From: Adineta vaga
Taxonomy: Eukaryota > Rotifera
NCBI GenBank assembly: GCA_021613535.1
Contig: CP075497.1
Span: forward strand, 7,130,001-7,194,000
Reading direction: 5' to 3'
Length of the DNA stretch: 64,000 bases
Within the stretch, counting starts at the first letter, position 1; each line of letters begins with the position of its first letter. A model generated the notes under the pieces. That model was not told the DNA's origin, did no database searches, and worked only from the letters and a program-made list of their open reading frames with translations. Both the position numbers and the translations under genes were made by a program. Shown here piece after piece: positions 1 to 11,834 of this stretch.

Positions 1-215
1 TCAATTTGTTATTGTATTCTACATACAAACAATGAATTGCCTAAAAGAACTTGTCGTACATGTAAAAAGAAATTTCATGATGCTTGTTTAGTATGTTTCT
101 TTTTAATGAAAACAATAAGTGAATTTTTAAAATATATTTTCTTCTCGTATTTTAGTTTCGCTGGTTTCGATCATCAAATAAATCGACATGTCCTCATTGC
201 CGTGCGAACTTTTAA
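1..215 (+). CDS. LTN1: Listerin E3 ubiquitin ligase, C-terminal RING end (partial)
   Basis: Only the last two exons are in the window. The first runs to 90 and the second from 156 to the TAA at 213-215, around a 65-bp GT-AG intron. Together they encode a C-terminal RING finger with the Cys/His spacing typical of Listerin: C-x2-C near the start, CRTC, KKFHDAC, then CPHC four residues before the end. The surrounding SSNKSTCP and CRTCKKKFH stretches are near-identical to animal LTN1 from memory of the family. LTN1 is the ligase of the ribosome-associated quality-control complex, which ubiquitinates nascent chains stuck on 60S subunits. The 5' part lies outside the window. RPIA starts 140 bp downstream on the same strand. 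Confidence 0.88.
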
Positions 216-354
216 TCTATTGAGTTTTTCGTTGTATTTGATTGCTTTTAGCTTCTATCACTTGTTTTTTTATATAAATGTGTTATACGGAATTTGCTCT
301 CACAGAAAGAAGAAAGACATACAAAAGAAAGTATTCTTTAGTTATAGATAATCA

Positions 355-1660
355 ATGCCGGTCGATAAAGCAAAAGAATCAGCAGCTCTTGCTGCAGTTA
401 ATGAACAAATTAATAATGTAGGTAGAGAAAAGAAAGACGAATGTTTTTTTTTGTCAAAATAAGAATTTGATTTTTCAGAATGTGCATATCATTGGTATTG
501 GATCAGGTTCAACAATTGTTCCAGCAGTACAAAGAATTGGTACGAAGTTAGAATTGTTTGATTTGAAATTTATTTGAAATTTATAGCGGAATTGGTCAAG
601 AAAGACAATCTTGATTTGATTTGTGTTCCGACTTCATTACAAGTGTGTATAGAAATAATTCACCTACACCCACCCTCATCATGAATGATTATCTTCTGAC
701 AGACAGAAGAATACTTAGTGACTATGGTTTAGATATGATTCCTCTAGTTGTCATGTTTTTGCATGTTGTCTGCTGCTATTTCTAGGCAATGCTTAACACA
801 CTCTTCGTATATTGATATAAGAAATGACATGATTATTTGCTTTTCGGAAATTTATAGATTGTTCTTATAATCAGAATGTTTTTTTTTCGTTCTAGGCTCG
901 TGATCTGATACTTTCGCATGGTTTAAAACTAGGTAGTCTTGTTGAATATCAAGAAGTAAGTATTCTACTTTCAATCCTCTTCTTTTGATTTGTACTCTTT
1001 TCTTTAGCTTGATCTTGCTATTGATGGTGCAGATGAAGTTGATGAACAATTCAACTGTATAAAAGGAGGTGGTGGATGTCAAACACAAGAAAAACTTGTT
1101 GCTATTTGTGCAAAGAAATTTATCGTTGTTGCTGATGAAAAGTAAACGAAATCAATAAATATCCATTGTTCTTTGAAACAAAATACTTTTCACTATCAAT
1201 TAGAAAATGGTCAACAAATCTTGGTGATAAATGGAAAAAAGGTATACCACTTGAAGTTCTTCCAATAGCTTATAAAATTACAAAAAAAGAAATTGAAAAA
1301 CAACTTGGTGGTGAAGTTGTTGTTCGTGAAGGAACTGAAAAAATAGTAAGATTGATATGATTTACATTTAATTTACAAGAAAAACTAATTTATTAGGGTC
1401 CAGTATTAACAGATCAAGGCAATTTTATTCTTGATTGGAAATTTGATTCTTCAAAAGTTTCAAATTGGTCGGATATAAATCAAAAGTTAAAATTAATTCC
1501 TGGTAACCTATTTCATTCTATTTATTTATCCACTGTATCTATCTTCTTTTCAGGTGTCGTCGAAACTGGTTTATTTATCAATATGATTTCAAAAGCATAT
1601 TTTGGTAACAGTGAAGGCAATGTTCAAGTCAAAACAAATTCAGCAATAGTTTCTGCATAA
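355..1660 (+). CDS. RPIA: Ribose-5-phosphate isomerase A
   Basis: About seven short exons encode a protein of roughly 240 residues, the normal length without a transit peptide. It interconverts ribose-5-phosphate and ribulose-5-phosphate in the non-oxidative pentose phosphate pathway, in the cytosol. Family signatures seen across the exons are GIGSGSTIV near residue 30, the DGADEVD acid cluster, the KGGGGC loop, [19 protein letters not shown] and the terminal VETGLFINM. The ATG at 355 is the first in frame and follows acceptor-like AGs at 340-341 and 346-347, so the mRNA 5' end may be made by trans-splicing. BUB3 starts only 83 bp after the stop. The C-terminus is slightly extended ([13 protein letters not shown]). 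Confidence 0.92.
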
Positions 1661-1743
1661 TTTTGTTTTCATATTTTTCTTGTGTTCGGTGAAAATGATC
1701 TTGTAGTGTTTAGATTTCTTTTTCAGATAAGATTCTATTCGAA

Positions 1744-3087
1744 ATGTCAGAACATCCCTTATTAAATCCACCAACTGATGGAATTACAGCGGTGCATTTC
1801 TCACCGAATAATCAAAGCCAATTTTTACTCGCTTCATCCTGGGATGCTTCAGTTCGGTAAGTTTCTCTTCCTATTGTTTAAATGATGCAAGTATTTCTGT
1901 TCTGTAGTTTATATGATGTTAATCAACATACATTTCGTCAAATGTATAAACATGCAGCTCCAGTATTAGATTGTTGCTTTATAGTAGGTTTTGTTTTTTT
2001 CTTTTGAAATCTAAATTTTTCTGAGAAAACGAATGTTTTTCGTAGGATTCTACGCGGACAGTTAGCGGTGGTTTAGATCGCCTTTTGAAAATGTTTGACT
2101 TCAATACACAACAAGGTAAAAATCATTCATCTGAAACGATAATGAGTAAACGTCCAGTCTAATTTTATTTCTAAGAAACCGTCATGGGTTATCATGATAA
2201 TGCAATACGGTGTGTACATTATTCACCTGAAATTAATATTCTTATCACTGGTTCATGGGATTCAACACTTAAATTTTGGGATTCACGTGTACCTAATTGT
2301 ATTGGTACCTGTTCATTACCTGACAAAGTAGATTCATTTTGAAAAATAAGAAAGAAAGAAAGAAAGATTTAACATTTCTTTTCTATCTATAGATTTATAC
2401 ATTAGATAGTGTTAGTGAATTACTTGTTGTCGGTACTGCACAACGTAAAGTATCAGTTTGGGATTTACGTAAAATAAGTACTAATACACCGATTGAAAAT
2501 CGTGAATCAAATTTAAAATATCAAACACGCTGTATTCGTTGTTTTCCTAATAAACAAGGTTATGTTCTTAGTTCAATTGAAGGTATCTATCTAATATCAT
2601 TTACTGGATTTTTCAATATTTATTCTTGATATCAATTAGGTCGCGTTGCTGTGGAATTTTTTGATGCAAATCCTGAGATTCAAAAGAAAAAATATGCATT
2701 TAAATGCCATCGTGCAAAAGAAGGTGCTATTGAAAATATATTTCCTGTGAATGCGATTGCTTTTCATAAACAATATGGAACATTTGCAACTGGTGGATCC
2801 GATGCATTTGTTAACATGTGGGATGGTGCCAATAAAAAACGTTTATGTCAATTTCATCAGTATAATATTTTCTTAATTTAATTCTCGATAGTAATTTTTC
2901 GTTTCTCTTATGTAGATATCCAGCTGGTATTACAAGTTTGGCTTTTTCACCTGAAGGAAATATGCTTGCCATCGCTTCATCCTATAACTATGAATATGGT
3001 GCTGATCCACAACAAGCACCAAATGATATTACAAAAAATAATATTTTTGTTCGTCGTGTATCTGATTTAGAGACTAAACCAAAATAA
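1744..3087 (+). CDS. BUB3: Mitotic checkpoint WD40 protein BUB3
   Basis: A seven-bladed WD40 protein of about 335 residues, spread over at least seven exons. BUB3 brings BUB1 and BUBR1 to kinetochores by binding phosphorylated MELT repeats. Diagnostic stretches are [14 protein letters not shown] in blade 1, [12 protein letters not shown], the conserved [20 protein letters not shown] loop, [11 protein letters not shown] and [13 protein letters not shown]; all are close to animal BUB3. The ATG at 1744 lies 18 nt after a pyrimidine-rich tract ending in AG at 1725-1726, a typical 3' splice site with no coding exon before it. It is the third gene of a tight same-strand block. Confidence 0.94.
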
Positions 3088-3158
3088 AAAATTGTTGTTG
3101 TTGTTATTGTTATTCTCTAGGATAAAGAAAAAAAAATGTGAATGTATATATTCTTTAG

Positions 3159-3694
3159 ATGGTTGACGAAACACTTTTTGATTATCTTCATATGTCCGTT
3201 GTTGAATATTATTTCAATGAAAACGAGAATGACGTCGATTCATCAGTGTTATGTTTATCACAAATAGGTAAAACTATTGTCTTTTATTTACGTTGTTTAC
3301 TATATATCATTCGATAGGTTATCGAGTTGGTTATTCACTTAGTGAACGGCTTTCCAGAGAAAATCCTCGATATCGAGATGAATTAGATACAATTAAATAT
3401 TTGTGTAAAGAACTTTGGATTTGTTTGTTCAAAAAACAAGTGGATAATCTACGTACAAATCATCAAGGTGTCTACGTCATTCATGATGGACGTTTTCGTT
3501 TATTACAACAAACACTTTTAACAATGAGTAAACCGATCGATGCTACTAATCGATTACATACATTGTATATAGCATATTCAACGGGTTTAATACGTGGTAT
3601 TCTAACAAATATGGGATATCCATGTCGTGTTACAGCAGAAATTGCAGATTTTGGCGTGAAATTTCAAATTGACATGACATTAACCAGTGGATAA
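3159..3694 (+). CDS. TRAPPC6: TRAPP complex subunit 6 (TRAPPC6A/B)
   Basis: Two exons (3159..3267 and 3318..3694) join in phase to give 161 residues, the usual size for this Bet3-fold family. The subunit sits in the TRAPP tethering complex, which activates Rab1 in ER-Golgi and Golgi traffic. Recognisable family stretches are YRVGYSLSER, KYLCKELWICLFKKQ, QVDNLRTNHQGVYV, FRLL and TGLIRG. The start codon abuts an acceptor-like sequence (pyrimidine tract with AG at 3157-3158), only 71 bp after the BUB3 stop, which is hard to explain without trans-splicing or readthrough. Whether it is the 6A or 6B type cannot be decided. Confidence 0.9.
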
Positions 3695-4038
3695 AATAAG
3701 AACAGAACGTTTTCTTTTTATTTGATTTTTCCGAAATTAAATTATTGATAGTGAAAAATTTTGATTCTATATAGTAAATTTGATTGAATATATCATAAGA
3801 ATACATGTTAGTGTCATCTATCGAAGATAAGTCTTTTTTGCTTTTGAATTTTCATTAAGTCCTAGTTTTGATTCAATGGAAAATTTATTAACAAGAAAAT
3901 GATGTTTTAAAACAAAATTATCTTTATAAGATTATATATGACTAGACGAATATGAAATTTTCTTTCTCATTTCTCGGTTCAGTTTCATATAAATATCTTT
4001 CTTTTTTCAATCGGTCTGAAAATTTATTCTATCATATA

Positions 4039-4987
4039 ATGACGTCATCCATCTCTAAGAATCGTTGTAAACTTTTAGTTCTTGATCTCGATGTCAACCA
4101 AATCAGTATTGAAGCTTTACGTAAATATTTCACTGCCTATGGACCAGTTGAATGGATTCAACTCTTTCCAGAATCGACCTCTGCTATGATCTATTTTGTT
4201 AGTTATCAAACTGTTGATAATTTAATTACTCATCGAACATGTTCTATTGGTCAAAATCTTGTTCGATTACGTCGATTTCGACTTGATCAAAATAATTGGC
4301 ATATTGATTCTCATACTTTATATATAAAATTCAATTCAAATCATATATTAACAGAAGAATGTTTACATTATTGTTTTCGAGATTATCAATGTCAAATAAC
4401 AAAAATCGATATGCTTTACGATAATCAAGCATTGATTTCATTTTCAAATTATGATTATGTTGATCAAATTCTTCTTATGCCAATAAATACATTTCAAATT
4501 GATAATACTCCACTGGTCTTCGAACGAATGATGGAAAAGATTAAGAAAAAATCTCGTTGGGATCAAACATCAACTCCATTAGCATCGGTACCAGTTTTAG
4601 CTGTTCGAGATCCTCTCACTCATAAATTAATTAATCATATTGAATATTTAACAAAACAACTTCGAGGTATAAAACTTCTTTATTTAGTTTAATAATAATT
4701 AATCAAAGGTACATTCTTGTTTTTTTTAAGAACAACCAAGTCAAACTGAAAATAAAATTAATCGACTTGAAGTTGAAGTTTTTAAATTGAAGAATGAAAA
4801 TGCTAAATTAAAATCCAAACAGAATGTAGTATCTCACCATACTATTGAACAACGTTTAATGACATTAGAAGATATTTCTAATCGATTGATTAATAATCAA
4901 TATCATCAGAAAAATCGACGAGAACGAAGTTACAGTAAAGAAAAATCATCGAAACGTCGACGAAAATATAAAATTAATGATGATTAA
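4039..4987 (+). CDS. RNA-binding protein with two RRM-like domains and a basic Arg/Ser tail
   Basis: Exons 4039..4666 and 4731..4987 join in phase to 294 residues. Residues about 12-82 (beginning KLLVLDLDVNQISIEALRKYF) and about 92-165 (beginning HTLYIKFNSNHILTEECLHYCF) have the beta-alpha-beta spacing of RRMs, with degenerate RNP motifs. A heptad-like helix follows (NKINRLEVEVFKLKNENAKL), then a basic tail rich in Arg, Ser and Lys (RRERSYSKEKSSKRRRK), suggesting a nuclear RNA processing protein. An in-frame ATG at 3952 is passed over because an acceptor-like TTTCTCGGTTCAG lies between it and 4039. No orthologue is recognised. Confidence 0.72.
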
Positions 4988-5407
4988 TAATGAATCTAGT
5001 TTTTTGTTAGATATGTATATATCGATATTTAAAATATTTATTTATTTTTCTTTCTTTCTTGTGAATGAACTCGTGCATTTAATATTCGATTGAGTAGTTT
5101 GTTTTTTATATATATTTAAATGTTCAATGGACTATTTCATATAATAAATTAAATATCTATTATAGATAAGAAAATGTAGGATATTGAGTAAAAGTGTGTT
5201 CATTCAAAGTACTAAGATCACACCATAATATTTTTTGTTTACTCAATATCGTCACACTTGATTGATGACGTTGATTCAGATAATGAATAGATATGTTTGT
5301 ATTTATTGACGTAACTAACGTGATATAAACGCCTACCTTTGTTAATAATTACGTATGAGTAATTTTTTTCTCGAAAACCTATTACTCAGTACAGCTAAAA
5401 CCTAAGG

Positions 5408-5415
5408 TATAAAAG
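5408..5415 (+). promoter_or_regulatory. TATA box of the Gly/Tyr-rich gene
   Basis: TATAAAAG occurs about 30 bp before a likely transcription start near 5438-5445. The deduced leader has its own intron at 5477..5538 (GTAAGTG donor, TTTCTTTAG acceptor) and leads directly into the start codon at 5557. Unlike most genes here, this one therefore seems to have its own TATA promoter. Confidence 0.6.
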
Positions 5416-5556
5416 AAGCAAATGATTCGTTTAGTTTTCATTCGATTCACAAAAACAAGTTTTCTTTTCAAAACAAGTAAGTGTAAATAGAAGCATAAAA
5501 GGAAAACATTTCATCTATATTTCGACTTATTTCTTTAGTTCAAATTTACATATACA

Positions 5557-5781
5557 ATGGGTTGGAGTAGCGATAATCTCTTCCGTGGATACGGTGGATA
5601 CGGAGGAATGGGTGGACACCATCATGGTCACTTTGGAGGATTTCCCATGGGAGGATATGGTGGTGGTTATGGAGGAGGATATGGTGGTGGATTTGGAGGA
5701 GGATATCCAATGGGTGGTGGATATGGTGGATATCCCATGGGAGGTTATGGCAGTGGTTATGGATACGGCTATGGTTGGTAA
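5557..5781 (+). CDS. Small Gly/Tyr-rich protein
   Basis: A single coding exon gives 74 residues, almost entirely repeats of GGY, GGG and PMGG with a short HHHGH patch near residue 21 and an aromatic end (GYGYGYGW). There is no signal peptide: it begins MGWSSDNLFRGYGG. A TATA box at 5408, a 5'-UTR intron and an AATAAA-type signal near 5826 frame a compact independent transcription unit. Composition resembles Gly/Tyr-rich peptides of nematodes and low-complexity structural or phase-separating proteins, but low-complexity similarity does not establish homology. Long open frames on the other strand here are mirror effects of the GGN repeats. Confidence 0.75.
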   Translation: MGWSSDNLFRGYGGYGGMGGHHHGHFGGFPMGGYGGGYGGGYGGGFGGGYPMGGGYGGYPMGGYGSGYGYGYGW

Positions 5782-5859
5782 AAACCAAAGTGATTTACAT
5801 AAATATTTTGTATAATTTTTTTCATAAATAAATATATCATGCCTTCTAAGGCAATGCAT

Positions 5860-8800
5860 TAAACAATCTCTACTGTTAAGGTGTAAATTGAATTATCCAC
5901 GAGTGAAAATCTCTCTATAGATAGAGTTTGATCATAATAAATATTATGGTTGTTCTATTTTATCAATAATTGATAGTTGATGTCTGAGACGATTGTTAAT
6001 AATTCATTCGCCTAGTGCAAACTTTATTTCACTATTGATTTGCTTTTATAGCTATAAATGCGCATAAATATTTGATTAATATTCATTCATAGAGTCTATC
6101 GATAGAAAAGTTCATGAGAACAGTATAACTCTAATCAGATTATAGTACAATCGTATTTATTTTTATTTCGAAGAAAAGTAGAACAAGTTTCAATTTATTT
6201 TTTTTCCAATCTGATCTAATTGACACATTGTAATCCGTTTGTCTCATAAGTTGATATGTAATAATACGAATTATGAAACATGGAGAAGAAAGAGATCAGA
6301 TTCTTTTTAATTTGTACAGAAAGTTAAATAATGACAAACGACTTCTTGACTACTTATTATTTCATCTATCAGAAATAATCAAAAATAAGAAACAATTAAT
6401 GACTATAGACACGCCATTATTTATTATTATATATGTCTATTGCATGTTTGCTGATCATTTTCGATGAAAAATAGAACGACAATCTTTTTCTGTTAGAAAA
6501 AAAAAGACAGAAAATGTTCAAGGGAAAAAAAACAAGATCTATCTATTATCCTTGATAGAATTTAAGTATACATGGTTGATTATCATTCATAGTTACTCTC
6601 TTAGAATCGATCGTGCAATCGATTTAGTATTTGCAAAATAAGGTACTCATTGCTTCAATCTTCAAACGATCTGTCTTTCGCCTCGTTCGTTCCCGGTTAA
6701 TCAAATTTGTCTTTTTTTTTCGGTAGTCTAGTGATCGATCGTGCTATACTGCTAGTTCTTATTCCACGGAACACATGCAACACGATTATCGCATTAACAC
6801 ACATAGACAAGGCTTACATCTCGCGGGAATACTATGTTTCACTCTTTCTCTCTCTCTCTCTTTCTTATGCTTCTGCTCACACAATCGCCGTCATTGTCGT
6901 AATACTGTTATTCGCCGTCAATCTGTAAGCACATGCGTGCGTGCATACTCTATTTTCTTTCCATTTAACTCCAGGAGAACCTATTGTTAGCAATTGGAAT
7001 AGCAATAAGACACCTGACTGACTAACTGGTAAGTCTATCAAATGGAAATTAGCTTCGGTCAAACTTCAAACGAATGATCATACGCACGCACAATATAGAA
7101 TAAATATTGATCTTTTCCGTCTTACTTAGCAGACTAGCTAGTAAGTTAGCTACGATTGCTTTGTTCAATCAACCTAAAGAAAAAAAAGAACATAATGTCG
7201 ACTGTATTTATGTCTGAAATATGCAAATCGAATTAAATATAGGCGAATGATGGAGGAAAGAAGAAATATATGGACACACACATATAGTTCAACTTTCAGT
7301 TGTGTAGAATAGTATCCTCGTATTATGTTTAATAGCTTTAGGGTACAGAAATAGTTGAGCGTATAGGAGGAGTTGTTGTTTTGATTGCATTGTAAATATT
7401 AGATTTTTGTTCTTTCTCGAGTATTTGAATCTATTGTAACAAAACGAAGTGTCATAAAAATTTCTTCTTCTCAATAAGAACTAATTGATGACGAAAAAAT
7501 TAGCATCGCAAATCATTAGGATTGCATTCGCTAATTGACCAAAACCAGTCGTTCGTCGCTGTTCAGTGAATTAGTTCGTTGTTTCAATTCCATATAATAT
7601 AATCATTATCCCTGCTGTTTCTATCCTATTTGATCAATCATTATTTTGTCGTAGGCGGGAGAAGTACACACTTATTAAATTAGAGAAGATGTTTTCTTTT
7701 TCCTTCGCTTTTCCCCCTTTCTCTCTGATGCGCATCATTGTTAGCTAGTTTTAAATGCAAATTTACTATTATTCAAATTATTTTTTGATATCAAACGTGT
7801 CAAGTGTATATGTATATATGAAAGTGTTAATGAAGCACCTTTCGCTTGCCCGCATGCACACGCTCAGATCATCGATCATCACACAGGACAATTTCCGATT
7901 GATTGTCGCCAACAGCACTTGAAAATGTGTGCATTCACATTCATAAAGACAATGAATAAAGGTCATTTGAAGCCTAAATAACATCACACTTTGAAAAGAA
8001 AGAGAACGAGAGAAAATGAGTATGAGACAAACAACTTCCTTTCTCTCGGTTTTTTTCTTTCTTTCTTCGCTTACGAATCTACAGATGGACATTCGCACAT
8101 ACTCATGCATGGCCTCAAGGTTAGTTATCAACGTACATAATAAAGGAAATGATGGTGTTTTAATCAATATCTTTCGCATTGTTGATTAACTTGATCTTTT
8201 TTTCTTTTTGTTTCATTGACAAAGAAGAAAAAAAGATATGCGTTCAAGCGATAAACGACCAAGTGACGTCAGCTGGCGTTCATGCAAGAGATTCAACTAG
8301 ATAAAGATCAGACAAATGAGCTAAATAACTAAGTAAGTAAGTAGTATATTAGTGAAAGGCGAATAGTCATACTATTTTTATTTCTCTCTCTTGTTCAATG
8401 TGATATAGACATGCAATGAAAAATGAGATTTTGTTCTCAATAACGGATGCCACTGTTGAATCGTATGACTGAACATCACCTTTTATATATATATATAAAG
8501 ATAAGCGTCTATCCTAGTTATATGTATGTTGTTTGAAAATTGATCATATTTCTCGCGAGACGACATTGTCTGTCTAAATAAACTCTATCCCTCTCTATAC
8601 ATGCAAACGAAAGTCTCACATCGTATATACAATTTTTAACTTGATTGGCATTCTTTACTCTTTCGGTTATAGGCATATTTCTCTCTTTACTCTCTCACTC
8701 ACTCTTTCGATGGTCAATTTCGAAAAGTATAATGAAATGAAAATAGTAAGCGAGACAGAGAAGAAAAAATAAGGAGAGTGTAACAATCCCGATCATTCAT

Positions 8801-10820
8801 TCATCACAGTAGTATAAAAATTAAATGACATGTCATGAAGGTAAGAGAAGAAGGCGAACGAATGATGATTATGATCATCTCGTTGACAAGAAGTCACAGC
8901 TGGAAGATGAAACGACCGGAGGGTAACAATGATTGATATTATCAATTCGTTAGAAAAATGAAGTTATTGTAAAAAACAATGAGAGACAATGTACTGCTGT
9001 AAAAATACTCTTCGTTTCTTCTCAATGATGATGATGATGGTGATGTTTATTCTGTATGAGAGAAGAGAAAAGATGACAAAGCAAGAAAAGTTAGAAGAAG
9101 AATAATATTAAAGAAACAGAAGCCTCATAAATTATCGATTGTGCTAGTTCAACTAAAGATTCTTCCGTACATTTCCATCTACTTTCCACACTGTTAAGAA
9201 CACTTATTTTTTTATGATCTATTCACGATGCATGCTTTGAAATGATTTATCAAAGCTGTTTCTCATCTGTCTCTGATCTTTTCCACACATTGGTGTCATC
9301 AGAGACATTTAATGTCTTTCTGTTATATGCACTGTTTGGCGCCACTATGCCACATAGATAGATTCAAAATGGGAATATGTGTTTATTTGATTTTTTCTGT
9401 TTATTGAGAATAAGGGTAGAGACATTTGAAACGGTACATAATAAAAATAGGAAGGTGTGATCCATATGGTTAATTCATCTTTATTCTTGACCACCTGTTC
9501 ATTTGTCCGAGAAGAAGAAGAAGAAGAACATTGATTATATAATCCCATTTGGTTCGGTCTGATAGTCAATTGTGGACAGAAGAGAACGAGAGAGAGAGAG
9601 AAGAGAGAGATTTCTTTTTATTTCCCTTCTCTATTTCTTCAGTGGTCATTTATCATTTGTCATTCTCTTCTGTTATTGTCCATAAATACTAAACGTCGTC
9701 TCAAGTAGTATTCACGTGTATGTATTTATATGTATATATATATATATCGTTTGAGTAAAGGTCGACGTCATTCTATTGTTTGCAATATTGAACATTGTTT
9801 TCATTTTTATTATCTTTGTCCTTGTACTTGTACTTATTGATTTGCCTTGGGAGTGTGCTGTAGTTAACAGTTTTTTTTATTTTCTTTCTCTCTCTCTCCA
9901 TGGAACAATACTGTTTGCTACTTGATACTCTCATTCACAATAGGTATGACCTCAAAGAATAATATTATGGATAGAAATATGAAGAAATGATTGACCGAGC
10001 AGCTGTACCTTCAGGGTCAACGATACAATCGTCATGAGTCAATCAGCAGCTCGTTTTATCTTTTTTTTCCTATAATAGAACTACTGTCGAGAGTTAATGG
10101 ATAATGATGGTACTAGTATTAAAAGAAAACGAAGAAAGATAGATAGACAAGGATAAAAGAGTACAATCTTCTACACACAAATTACAGGCTCCTGTCGGAC
10201 AGACATAGAAAGATAGTAGTCAAAGATATGCAATTATCCATTTCCAGTCGAACCAAGTCGACCTTCACACACACGTATGCGAGCAACCATCAGTGAATCG
10301 TAGGAGTGCTGACATATACAATGAGAGATGATGGATGAGTTTGAGGGACGAACCACTTTCGCCAATAGTCTTTATCTATCTATGTATCTCTATATATATA
10401 TTTAGTTCTATAACAATAGTATTGTATTTTATCGAAGGTAAGTAAACATAAACCAGAGACTATGTTTAGTTGTGTCATGTATAGAAAGAGTAATAGAATC
10501 CTGATCGCTATCATCATTTTTTTCCTTTATTGCATAATGATGTTTTTCTTTATTATCATTCCAACATAACAGTTGCCAGAAGAGAATAACTGAAGCCAAA
10601 TGAATTGATCTTCCTTTTTTTTATATTTGGTTTGAATCCATTGGTATATGTATGAAGTAATAATCACACTAATAGGAAGAAAAAACTCCGCCCGCTTTTT
10701 CTTTGTTATACATTTAGAAGAGATCAAGTTGCCAATAAATACTTGATATCTATTTTAACACGTACTCCGATGATTATTTGTTTGATAAACATCTTTTCTA
10801 CATTACTCAATCCTCTTTTT
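5860..10820. other. 5-kb non-coding region
   Basis: I see no convincing exon on either strand in this 5-kb stretch, the longest gene-free run in the window. It contains CT-rich and GA-rich microsatellite tracts near 6842-6862 and 9583-9610, a GAA run near 9512-9527, a TA run near 9734-9746, a GAT run near 9027 and a TGACGTCA palindrome at 8264-8271. It probably holds the 5' regulatory DNA, and perhaps leader exons, of the lectin/CUB receptor gene whose ATG lies at 10834. Confidence 0.5.
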
Positions 10821-10833
10821 TTAGATTAATAAA

Positions 10834-11801
10834 ATGACTATACGTATATTTTTATTAAATACTATTTTATTCATCTCGCTATGGCAAATCAAACAATTAT
10901 CAGCCGAAACTGTCAGTGGTTGTACAATAAATAATAATAATCGACGAAATAATAACGATAAAACATCCGTGACATTAACTTGTCCAAATAATGGCTATAT
11001 TCTTGTTCGAAATTTAACATTTGGCGTACATAAAACTTCGTCATTAGCAGCTACACCAACAGCATCTTCTTCTTCTTCTTGTACATATCAACAAGGAGAT
11101 TGTACAACAAGAACAACCTATATTGGAATGGAATGCAATGGTCTAACAACATGTGATCTAGATTTAAATCCGCAATATTTACATATATGTAAATATGAAT
11201 AAATATACGACTTTCTAATTATTTCTAATTATTTTGTTCTATTCATAGGTAGTCAATACAGTGATTACATGGTTCTTGATTATTCATGTTTACAAGGGTC
11301 AAGTTTATCTGTTTGTGATAATCGACTAATATCAACATCATTACATAAAGATCATCGTCTATTTCTTCGTAGTCCAAATTATCCACATGAATATGAGAAT
11401 TCTCTCAATTGTTCATGTCAAATTCAAACAAAAAAATCTCAAATAAACTTTCTTGATTTTTATCTCGAAGAACGTGATGAAATGAACATATGTTCACGAG
11501 ATTATTTACAGATTGACAATCGATCTTATTGTGGTTCAGCAGTCGATGAAAATAATCAAATTAAATCATCGATTAATCTCGATTCATCATTTCAATTGAT
11601 CTTTAAAACAAATGATGTAATTACAAGAAAAGGTTTTTGGTTAATGATTAATAGTGAACAACCCTTACAAGTTTCATGTAATAATCTCATTGAATCGTCA
11701 TCTACAATACCGACAACAATACTTACCAGTACAGCTACCACTCTTCAATATTCAACGTCAACAACATTCATTCCTCCGACTGAAACATCCATTTTAAATT
11801 T

Positions 11802-11834
<33 letters not shown>

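Noticed and set aside
3952-4038. Upstream in-frame ATG extending the RRM protein by 29 residues
   Set aside because: An acceptor-like TTTCTCGGTTCAG lies between the two ATGs, so the 5' end probably begins after it.
5527-5859. Long open frames on the minus strand rich in His, Ser, Thr and Ile
   Set aside because: They mirror the GGN-repeat codons of the Gly/Tyr-rich gene on the plus strand; no splice signal, start context or family motif.
7778-8179. 133-codon open frame on the minus strand
   Set aside because: Cys/Arg/Ser-rich random-like composition in microsatellite-rich DNA, with no motif and no splice partners.
8264-8271. TGACGTCA palindrome (CRE-like)
   Set aside because: An eight-base match is expected by chance in 64 kb; another occurs inside the RRM coding exon at 4040.
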